From contig NZ_CAFI01000004.1 in the NCBI RefSeq assembly GCF_000239775.1, positions 1 through 34,728 on the forward strand: a stretch of DNA of 34,728 bases. The letters are read 5' to 3'. Below, piece after piece: positions 24,333 to 31,304 of the stretch; within the stretch, counting starts at the first letter, position 1, and each line of letters opens with the position of its first letter. The notes beneath the pieces were generated by a model. That model was not told the origin of the DNA. It ran no database searches and saw only the letters and a list, made by a program, of their open reading frames with translations. Made by a program: the position numbers and the translations under genes. The stretch comes from Bradyrhizobium sp. ORS 375 (lineage in GTDB: Bacteria > Pseudomonadota > Alphaproteobacteria > Rhizobiales > Xanthobacteraceae).

Positions 24333-26198
24333 GTGGCCCGTTTCGAATCAATTGCTTGCGTGGCGATCCTGATGCTGCAGCGCATGTCGGGGGCAGCCGG
24401 CGCATTGGCCGGGGCGATTCTGGCGCTGTTGCAGCCAGTCTACAGTTCCAGCGCCCGCGCTGCCGAAACTGCGGCAATCGCCATGCACGGCGAGCCGGCC
24501 CTGCCGGCGGGCTTCGATCACATGCCCTATGCGAATCCGGATGCCCCAAAAGGCGGCCGCCTCGTCTGGGGGGTGCTCGGCACGTTCGACAGCCTGAATC
24601 CGTTCATCGTCCGCGGCATCGCCGTGCAGCAGATCCGCAGCCATGTGGTCGAAAGCCTGCTCACCCGCGGCAATGACGAGGCGTTCACGCTCTATGGCCT
24701 GCTCGCCCGGAGCGTCGAAACGGATGACCGCAGGACCTATGTCACATTCCATCTCGACCCCCGCGCCCGCTTCTCCGATGGCACGCCGGTGCTGGCAGAG
24801 GACGTCGCATTCTCCTTCGCGCTCCTGCGCGATCATGGCCGCCCCAACCACCGCCAGTTCTACGGCAAGGTCGCCAAGGCCGAGGTGCTCGATCCCCTGA
24901 CCATCCGGTTCGACTTCGGCGGCACTGAGGATCGCGAGCTGCCGCTCATTCTCGGGCTGATGCCGGTCCTGGCGAAGCACGCCACCGACGTTGCGACGTT
25001 CGAGAACACCAGCATGACCGCGCCGCTCGGCTCGGGACCCTACCGGGTCACGGCCGTACAGCCGGGATCCAGCGTCACCTTGACCCGCAACCCCGACTAT
25101 TGGGGCCGCGACCTGCCGGTCAACCGCGGCCTCTGGAACTTCGACGAGGTCCGACTCGATTACTACCGGGAAGCCAACGGCCAGTTCGAGGCGTTCAAGC
25201 GCGGCCTCTACGACTTCCGCGTCGAGACCGAGCCGCTGCGCTGGCACGACGGCTACGACTTCCCTGCGGCGCGTAGCGGCGAGGTCATCCGCGACAGCTT
25301 CACCTCGGGCATGCCGCAGCCGTCGCAGTTCCTGGTGTTCAACACCCGCCGCCCCGTGTTCGCCGATCTCAGGGTGCGCCGCGCGCTGACCCTGCTGTTC
25401 GACTTCGAGTGGATCAACCGCAACTACTTCTTCGGGCTCTACCGGCGCAGCGGCGGCTATTTCGCGGGCTCCGAGCTGTCCGCCTATGGCCGTGCGGCCG
25501 ATGCGACCGAGCGCGAGCTGCTCAAGCCGTTCGCGGCGCAGATCCCCTCCGACATCATGGACGGCAGCTACCGCCTGCCGGTCACGGATGGCTCGGGCCG
25601 CGACCGCACCGCGCTCAAGGCCGCACTCGATCTGCTCGCCGAGGCGGGCTATGATTCCGACGGCGCGGTGCTGCGGCACCGGACGACGCGGGCGCCGCTC
25701 GCTTTCGAGATCCTGGTCACGACGCGCGATCAGGAGCGCATTGCGCTCGCCTATGCCGGCAGCCTCAAGCGCGCCGGGATCAGCGCATCCATCCGTGTGG
25801 TCGATCCCGTGCAGTTCGACCAGCGCCGCCTCTCCTTCGAGTTCGACATGATCCAGAACCGCTGGGACCAGTCGCTGTCGCCCGGCAACGAACAGTCGTT
25901 CTACTGGGGCAGCGAGGCAGCGGACCGCACCGGAACGCGGAACTACATGGGCGCCAAGGATCCGGCGATCGACGCCATGATCGCCGCGCTGTTGCGGGCC
26001 CGCGACAGGCAGCAATTTATCTCGACCGTTCGCGCATTGGACCGTACCCTGATGGCGGGGTTCTACGCTATTCCAGTGCTCAATGCCGCCGAGGAATGGA
26101 TCGCTCGGTGGAATCGTATAGAACGGCCCAAGAGGACAGCTTTGACGGGAGCGCTCCCGGAGAGCTGGTGGCAGCGGCCGGAACCGGCATCGAAATGA
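24333..26198 (+). CDS. YejA-like extracellular solute-binding protein (family 5)
   Basis: A 621-residue periplasmic binding protein of the oligopeptide/dipeptide class (SBP family 5), closest in style to YejA of the microcin-C/peptide ABC system. A signal peptide ends near SSSARAAET. Mature landmarks are HGEPALPAGFDHMPYANPDAPKGG shortened here, LNPFIVRG, the VEDVAFSF-like LAEDVAFSFALLRDHGRP, and NPDYWGRDLPVNRG. The start is a GTG at 24333 with no clear ribosome site; ATGs at 24372 or 24384 would shorten the signal peptide and remain possible. No permease or ATPase genes are adjacent, so it is an orphan here. The next gene begins 49 bases after its stop. Confidence 0.85.
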   Translation: MARFESIACVAILMLQRMSGAAGALAGAILALLQPVYSSSARAAETAAIAMHGEPALPAGFDHMPYANPDAPKGGRLVWGVLGTFDSLNPFIVRGIAVQQIRSHVVESLLTRGNDEAFTLYGLLARSVETDDRRTYVTFHLDPRARFSDGTPVLAEDVAFSFALLRDHGRPNHRQFYGKVAKAEVLDPLTIRFDFGGTEDRELPLILGLMPVLAKHATDVATFENTSMTAPLGSGPYRVTAVQPGSSVTLTRNPDYWGRDLPVNRGLWNFDEVRLDYYREANGQFEAFKRGLYDFRVETEPLRWHDGYDFPAARSGEVIRDSFTSGMPQPSQFLVFNTRRPVFADLRVRRALTLLFDFEWINRNYFFGLYRRSGGYFAGSELSAYGRAADATERELLKPFAAQIPSDIMDGSYRLPVTDGSGRDRTALKAALDLLAEAGYDSDGAVLRHRTTRAPLAFEILVTTRDQERIALAYAGSLKRAGISASIRVVDPVQFDQRRLSFEFDMIQNRWDQSLSPGNEQSFYWGSEAADRTGTRNYMGAKDPAIDAMIAALLRARDRQQFISTVRALDRTLMAGFYAIPVLNAAEEWIARWNRIERPKRTALTGALPESWWQRPEPASK

Positions 26199-26247
26199 CC
26201 AACCGGGGCAGTTGGTCGGCCGGGTCCGTGAAAGTACGGGGCAACAG

Positions 26248-27756
26248 GTGAATCAGGCCAATACGTCGCCGACGCTCGACGCGTTGTTTCAACGCATCCT
26301 GGCGCGCAAGCCGGATGCGGTTGCCCTGATCGATCCGATCAACAAGCAGCGCATCTCCGGCCGGCCGCCGATGCGGCTCACCTACGCCGAAGCCGATCGC
26401 GTGATCTCGGCGCTCGCCGCACACTTCATCGATGCCGGCCTGCCCGCGCATTCCGTGATCGCGGTGCAGCTGCCCAACACCATCGAGTTCGTGCTGACGG
26501 TTCTGGCGGCGCATCGCGCCGGCCTGGTGGTCGCCGTGTTCCCGCTGCTCTGGCGTCAGTCGGAGCTCGTGGCGGCGCTCAACCGTACCAGCGCGCGGGC
26601 CATCGTGACGATGGCGAAGATCGACGGCGTCGTTCACGCGGATCTCGCGATGAATGCCGCGGCCGAAGCGTTCTCGATCCGCCACGTCTGCGGCTTCGGC
26701 AGCGATCTGCCCGAAGGCATGTACTCGCTCGACCAGTCGATCGCCAAGCCGTCGCGCTCGACGCGGGGAATCATGCCTGACGGTCGCAAGGCCGCGATCG
26801 TCTCGTTCGACGTGACGGCCGATGGTTTCCGCGCCGTGCCGCGCACCCATCTCAGCCTGATCGCCGGCGGCCTCGCGGTCTCGCTCGAAAGCGATCTGCC
26901 GCAAGGCGTGAACATGATGTCGGCATTCCTGCCGTCGTCCTTCGCCGGGCTCGCCGCCTCGGTCGTCACGTGGCTGCTGTCGGGGGGCAGCCTCGCGCTG
27001 CATCATCCGTTCGATGCCGATGCGCTCGAGCAGCATCTCGCGCAGCTCGGCTGCGACACGCTGATCGTGCCGGCGCAGCTCGCGTTCCGTCTCGACGAGG
27101 GCGAGCTCGCCACCCGGCTGCCGAATCTGCGCTACGTGCTCGGCATGTGGCGCGCACCCGAGCAGGTGGCCTCGAGCCCGGCCTGGAAGACGCGCGACAT
27201 CGAATTGACCGACGTCTATCTGTTCGGCGAAGCCGGCCTGTTCGCCATCCGCCGGACGTCAGCCGACGGCAATCCCGGTCCGGTCAAGCCGGGCCGGCAG
27301 GGCGCGCCGCGGGAGCAGCCGGGATCGTCGATCGCCGGAGAGATCCTGGTCACTCCCAAGGGTACGCTCGGCCTGCGCGGGCCGATGGTCGTCGTCGCCG
27401 CCTACGCGCCCCCGCCTCCGCCGAGCGACTCGCTGATGCCGGCGCCGCCGCGGGATTTCGTCGACACCGAATATGCCGTGCGGCTCGACCGCGCCCACGA
27501 TACGATCTCGATCACCGCACCGCCTGCGGGCGTGATGGCTGTCGGCGGCTACCGCTTCCTGGCGCAGGACCTGCACGAATGGTCGCGGCGGCTCGGCCAG
27601 GGCGCACTGTTGACCGCGCTGCCCGACCGGCTCAGCGGACACCGCCTGGCGGGACGCGCGATGGACAACGCGCGCGCGCGCGAAGCGCTCGCCGAGCTCG
27701 GCCTCAATCCGCTGATGGTGGAGGCGTTCCGCGACCGTGCCGGCCCGGGCGGCTGA
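26248..27756 (+). CDS. Degenerate ANL-superfamily (acyl-CoA synthetase-like) protein
   Basis: A 502-residue protein with the overall order of an AMP-forming acyl-CoA/aryl-CoA ligase: LTYAEADRVISALAAHF (44-60), IAVQLPNTIEFVLTVLAAHRAGLVV (71-95), central FLPSSFAGLAASVVTWLLSGG and C-terminal swivel region. The catalytic motifs are lost: the glycine-rich ATP loop TSGTTG-x-PK is AIVSFDVTADGFRAVPR (183-199), the YG-x-TE motif is FGEAG (326-330), the TGD motif is DTEYAVRLD (406-414), and the last-motif catalytic Lys is His465 in PDRLSGHRLAGR. It probably cannot activate acids and may bind a ligand or partner. The GTG at 26248 has gggg upstream; a TTG at 26212 is the alternative. It follows the binding-protein gene closely. 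Confidence 0.75.
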   Translation: MNQANTSPTLDALFQRILARKPDAVALIDPINKQRISGRPPMRLTYAEADRVISALAAHFIDAGLPAHSVIAVQLPNTIEFVLTVLAAHRAGLVVAVFPLLWRQSELVAALNRTSARAIVTMAKIDGVVHADLAMNAAAEAFSIRHVCGFGSDLPEGMYSLDQSIAKPSRSTRGIMPDGRKAAIVSFDVTADGFRAVPRTHLSLIAGGLAVSLESDLPQGVNMMSAFLPSSFAGLAASVVTWLLSGGSLALHHPFDADALEQHLAQLGCDTLIVPAQLAFRLDEGELATRLPNLRYVLGMWRAPEQVASSPAWKTRDIELTDVYLFGEAGLFAIRRTSADGNPGPVKPGRQGAPREQPGSSIAGEILVTPKGTLGLRGPMVVVAAYAPPPPPSDSLMPAPPRDFVDTEYAVRLDRAHDTISITAPPAGVMAVGGYRFLAQDLHEWSRRLGQGALLTALPDRLSGHRLAGRAMDNARAREALAELGLNPLMVEAFRDRAGPGG

Positions 27757-27869
27757 AGCTGCCGTCCGGTCGAATGCGGAACGCGCGTGTTCGGAACAGT
27801 GTTGACGCCGCGTTAACGGGAGGGACCTAGGATCGCGACAGCATCGTCAGCGTATCCTGAGTTTCCTTG

Positions 27870-29102
27870 ATGTCCCAACAAGGCCCGCTTCTCATCGTCT
27901 CTCCTTCCACGCGGCCTTCGCTGACGGCGGCCCTCGCGGCGGCGCAGATTCTCCCGACGACCGAGGCCCGCTGGGCCGACGCGGCCGGCGCCCTGTCCCG
28001 AGTTCAACCAGCGGCCATTCTCGCCGTGATGGAGGGCGCCGAGGCCGCCGACGTGGCTGCGCTGTCGCGCCATGTCAGCGCGCGCAAGCCCTATGTCCCG
28101 ATGATCGCAATTGCGCCGGGCGAGGCTGCCCTGCCCGATAACGCCATTCCCCTGCACGGCAGCGACAACACCGACCGTCTGCTGGCACGCCTGCGCGCCG
28201 CCTTGCGCGTCCGCACGCTGCACACGACGGTGCTGCGCCGCCTCGACGAGAAGAAGACGCCGGACGCCACGCTGCCCGAGACGGATCCGCTCAATGACGC
28301 GACGGTGCTGCTGCTCGGCCGCGGCGCCTCGCTGCCCGGACTATCAGTTGCGCTCGGCGAGCGCATGGCCGTGGTCGGCGCGCTCAGCATCGAGGCCGCG
28401 GCGAAGCACCTGTCGAGCCGCGACATCGACGGCATTGTGCTCGGCGAAGGCTTTTCGCCGCGCGTGGTCGATGCGTTCCTCGCCGTGCTCGCCGAGGATA
28501 CCCGCTTCCGCAATCTTGGCGTCGTCGTCACCGCCAATCAGCCGGCACCGCTGCAGGAGCTCGCCAATCTCGAGATCATCGCCGGCGATCCGCAGCGCAT
28601 CGCGGCGCATGCTCTGCCGCTGATCCGCCAGCACGCCTTCGAGAGCCGGCTCAACCGCACGCTGCGCGCGATCGAAGCCGGCGGCATGCTCGATCCCTTG
28701 ACCGGCCTGCTCACCCGAAACGCCTTCGCGCGCGACTTCGCGACCGCGGTCAGCCAGACACAGAAGAGCGGCGGCAGCCTGGCGGTGGCCCGCTTCGCCT
28801 TCGATCCGGTCAACCCGCGCGCACAATATGACGGTGCCCGCATCATCAGCCGCCTGATGCGCCGGATGGACTTCGGCACCCACGAGGACAACGGCTCCGT
28901 CGTCGTCGTGTTCGCCGAGACCGACCTGCGCTCCGCCCACGCCATCGCCCGCCGCCTCTCCAGCGTGATGCGCCACACCTCGCACGGCAAGCGCGACACG
29001 CGCAGCGAGCCCGCGATCACCGTGGCCGCGCTGCAGCCGAACGACACCGCGCGAACATTGCTGGCGCGAGTCTATGGCGAGGCCCAACGCGCGGCGTCTT
29101 AA
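27870..29102 (+). CDS. Degenerate GGDEF protein with two receiver-like domains
   Basis: A 410-residue soluble protein laid out like PleD. Residues about 6-118 and 144-255 are receiver-like folds (GPLLIVSPST and DATVLLLGRG starts) without the phosphorylatable Asp in the expected place. Residues about 270-405 are a GGDEF-type domain, recognisable by DPLTGLLTRNAFARDF (275-290). The GG(D/E)EF signature is replaced by HEDNGS (338-343), so cyclase activity is not expected. A degenerate domain could bind c-di-GMP or GTP, or act as a scaffold. The ATG at 27870 is chosen over the TTG just before it. It is 113 bases after the ANL-like gene, with a TTGACG-like -35 in the gap. Confidence 0.72.
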   Translation: MSQQGPLLIVSPSTRPSLTAALAAAQILPTTEARWADAAGALSRVQPAAILAVMEGAEAADVAALSRHVSARKPYVPMIAIAPGEAALPDNAIPLHGSDNTDRLLARLRAALRVRTLHTTVLRRLDEKKTPDATLPETDPLNDATVLLLGRGASLPGLSVALGERMAVVGALSIEAAAKHLSSRDIDGIVLGEGFSPRVVDAFLAVLAEDTRFRNLGVVVTANQPAPLQELANLEIIAGDPQRIAAHALPLIRQHAFESRLNRTLRAIEAGGMLDPLTGLLTRNAFARDFATAVSQTQKSGGSLAVARFAFDPVNPRAQYDGARIISRLMRRMDFGTHEDNGSVVVVFAETDLRSAHAIARRLSSVMRHTSHGKRDTRSEPAITVAALQPNDTARTLLARVYGEAQRAAS

Positions 29103-29134
29103 GATTGGGGCGCCGCTCCTAGGCCCACGACATG

Positions 29135-29194
29135 CGAGTGCAGCGAAGCAATCCAGAGTCTCGCACGCGGCCCTGGATTGCTTCGCTGCACTCG
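29135..29194. repeat. Palindromic intergenic repeat with 22-bp arms
   Basis: A perfect 22-bp inverted repeat at 29135-29156 and 29173-29194 encloses a 16-base loop. The arms contain cagcgaagcaatccag and its complement. This core resembles the abundant intergenic palindromes recalled from Bradyrhizobium and Rhodopseudomonas genomes; that identity is from memory. It starts 33 bases after the GGDEF-like gene and could double as a transcription-ending structure or RNA stabiliser. Confidence 0.75.
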
Positions 29195-29241
29195 TAATGA
29201 CGCATGGAGTTATCAGCTCGCGTCTCATCCAAAGCGCCGAA

Positions 29242-29382
29242 CCGTAGGGTGGGCAAAGGCGCTTGCTCGATCTCGCCACACGGAAGGTGCAGATGCGCCG
29301 TGCCCACCGTCTTACGACATGGCACGATGCGCGACGGTGGGCACGCCGCCGCCTGACGGCGGCCGCTTTGCCCACCCTACGG
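29242..29382. repeat. MITE-like element, 141 bp with 17-bp terminal inverted repeats
   Basis: Perfect 17-bp inverted ends ccgtagggtgggcaaag (29242-29258) and its complement (29366-29382). Inside is a 12-bp inverted repeat gtgcccaccgtc (29300-29311) and gacggtgggcac (29333-29344), and a further gccgcc...ggcggc hairpin near the right end. It has no coding capacity. The end sequence is of a type I recall as dispersed in Bradyrhizobium genomes. Target duplication is not evident at the edges. Confidence 0.7.
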
Positions 29383-29673
29383 ACTCACAACAAAGCGCCG
29401 AACGATCTTCCTCAATCCGGCAACCGACTCTCCAGAGCCTGTATGTATTGCTCCTGTAGTTGACAGCGGCGGACTCGGTGCCCGCAGCAGGTCGCCGGAT
29501 TTCGAGCGACGAAACTATTTCTGCTCTCGGCACGTCACCGCGAGTCCACCGCCGATCTCGATCAAGATCGCAACTTTCGATTGTCATGATTGGAGAATAC
29601 ACATAGGTTCCGCAGGCAAGGACGTACCGCGATCGATCGAGCGCGGCCAGGTTGAAGCACCAGGGAGGGGTCG
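29383..29673. other. Intergenic stretch without a gene
   Basis: This is the remainder of a 571-base gap between the GGDEF-like gene and the hydrolase. Apart from the repeats at 29135 and 29242, I see no coding pattern, no tRNA and no terminator. The hydrolase promoter should be here, but no convincing -35/-10 pair is visible; a TTGACA at 29460-29465 lacks a -10 at the right distance. Confidence 0.5.
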
Positions 29674-31080
29674 ATGGAGACGATCATTCTGGTCCCCGGC
29701 ATCACGGGCTCTTGCCTCAGTCTTGGTGAGACCCAGGTATGGCCGCCGACGATCGACGAGATCGTCTGGGACGGCTATCACCGGATCGGCGAACTGCTTG
29801 ATCCCCAGGTGACGGCGACCGGGATTTGGGCGGAGCTTCCGGTGTTCGACGGCTATTCGTACCCGGTCTATCGCCCGATCATGACAAAGCTGGATCAGAT
29901 CGCCGAGCGGCTCTCCCCGGCCGCCAAGCGCATTGATTTCTACTATGATTGGCGGGTCGATCTCTGGCAGTCCAACGCGCCGTTCGTGGCCTCGTCCGAG
30001 ATGCTGGCTCGGCGGATCGCCGAGGCCGTCGGCGGCGGAGCAACGGCGATCACGCTGGTGTGCCATTCCATGGGCAATCTCGTGGCGCGGCTGATGCTGG
30101 AAAGCGGGAGATACGAGAACGCGCCGTGGTTCGGGAACATCAAGCGTCTGATCTGCGTGTGCGGGCCCCACCTGGGCGCCGCGACCGCTCTGGGGCAGGC
30201 GCTGGGATGCGAAGCCGGCTCGCTCGGCCTGAGCCGGGACGACTTGCGAGCGATCGCCAACAATCCGAGCTACCCAGCCTGCTTCCAGTGCTTTCCGACG
30301 CCCGGGACGGACGCGCTACTCGACACCAGCCTCACGCCTCCCGAGCAGGAGCAGGACGTCTACGATCCGGCCGTGGCTGACAAATACGGGCTGACGGTTT
30401 CGAGTGCGCAGGCCGCGGCGACCTCATGGCAACAGCTCAATGTCGCGCATCGTCCGGCCGGTGTCACATACTATCTGATCGCCGGCACGGGCCTTAGTAC
30501 CTCCAATGCATATCTCTATCGCGGGACCAGCTTTGTCGAGACGATCACCGTGGACGGCGACGGCACGGTGCCCGTGTTCAGCGCCCTCGCCGGCAGCTAT
30601 TCCGGCAAATATTCGATGCCGGGCAGCCATGTCGGAATCCTCGGCACGGTGCAGTTGTCTGATGCGCTGGACGAGATCTTCGGCCTGTCGCGAATGCGGG
30701 CGTTCCTGATGGCCGAGCCGGGCATCACGATCAATCTGCACAAGCACAGCTTCGTCCCCGGTGAATCCATGCAGTTGCTGATCATCCCGGACACGCCGAC
30801 CACCACCATCAAGGGACGGCTGACCGTCAGCGCGGCGCCACGCCCGGGCGCACAGAGCGGTGCCGTCAAGGCTGCTCTGGTCGCCTACGGTGCAGCGCTG
30901 CCGCTGGACTATCAAGGACCCGAGATCACGCACATTTCGGCGCGATGGACGGCGCCGCGCCTCCCCGGCGCCTATGTCATGCGGTTCGAAGGCGACACGC
31001 ACCAGACAAGCGCCCCATCAAGTGCCGTGTTCTTCGTCAACGACCACCCGGGACTCGCGCCGCTTCACGGGACGCCGTGA
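29674..31080 (+). CDS. LCAT/PDAT-like alpha/beta-hydrolase
   Basis: A 468-residue soluble protein starting METIILVPGITGS, with no signal peptide. The fold signs are the oxyanion loop VPGITGSCL (7-15), the YYDWR segment near 90, the nucleophile CHSMGN with Ser132, the acid in VDGDGTVP (Asp294 or Asp296) and His319 in GSHVGI, the Ser-Asp-His order of lecithin:cholesterol acyltransferase and PDAT-type lipases. Activity could be phospholipase, lipase or acyl transfer. About 130 C-terminal residues look like a beta-sandwich. A very strong site, gggagg, precedes the ATG. Its stop overlaps the next start (GTGA). Confidence 0.75.
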   Translation: METIILVPGITGSCLSLGETQVWPPTIDEIVWDGYHRIGELLDPQVTATGIWAELPVFDGYSYPVYRPIMTKLDQIAERLSPAAKRIDFYYDWRVDLWQSNAPFVASSEMLARRIAEAVGGGATAITLVCHSMGNLVARLMLESGRYENAPWFGNIKRLICVCGPHLGAATALGQALGCEAGSLGLSRDDLRAIANNPSYPACFQCFPTPGTDALLDTSLTPPEQEQDVYDPAVADKYGLTVSSAQAAATSWQQLNVAHRPAGVTYYLIAGTGLSTSNAYLYRGTSFVETITVDGDGTVPVFSALAGSYSGKYSMPGSHVGILGTVQLSDALDEIFGLSRMRAFLMAEPGITINLHKHSFVPGESMQLLIIPDTPTTTIKGRLTVSAAPRPGAQSGAVKAALVAYGAALPLDYQGPEITHISARWTAPRLPGAYVMRFEGDTHQTSAPSSAVFFVNDHPGLAPLHGTP

Positions 31081-31289
31081 GCGTGCAGGAGCTGCATCTT
31101 GAGATCGCGCATCTGCCCCAATTGTCTGGTGCAACCACGGCGGTGCCAGGCGCCTCGGGCGAAAGCGGAGCATGCGTGATGCAAAACCGGCAATCTCGCG
31201 AAGACACAGACTGGGTCAGCGTCGTCGCAATCGTCTCAGTGTTCCTGATTGCGAGCCTTGCCTTGCATTTCGGCTGGCAACTTCGATAA
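31077..31289 (+). CDS. Small tail-anchored membrane protein coupled to the hydrolase
   Basis: An ORF of 70 residues whose GTG overlaps the hydrolase TGA by the four bases GTGA. The first 45 residues are hydrophilic; the last 25, WVSVVAIVSVFLIASLALHF, form one transmembrane helix ending GWQLR. A shorter version from the ATG at 31179 (36 residues, MQNRQSRED) has a better ribosome site (ggag, eight bases before), so the start is open. The frame before 31077 is antisense-like overlap with the hydrolase and not used. I do not recognise the family. It ends 15 bases before the convergent mfd stop. Confidence 0.5.
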   Translation: MSVQELHLEIAHLPQLSGATTAVPGASGESGACVMQNRQSREDTDWVSVVAIVSVFLIASLALHFGWQLR

Positions 31290-31304
31290 CCTGAAGCCGG
31301 TGGA

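Noticed and set aside
29178-29602. Small ORFs over the repeat elements
   Set aside because: They run through the inverted repeats, have no ribosome sites and no protein-like composition.
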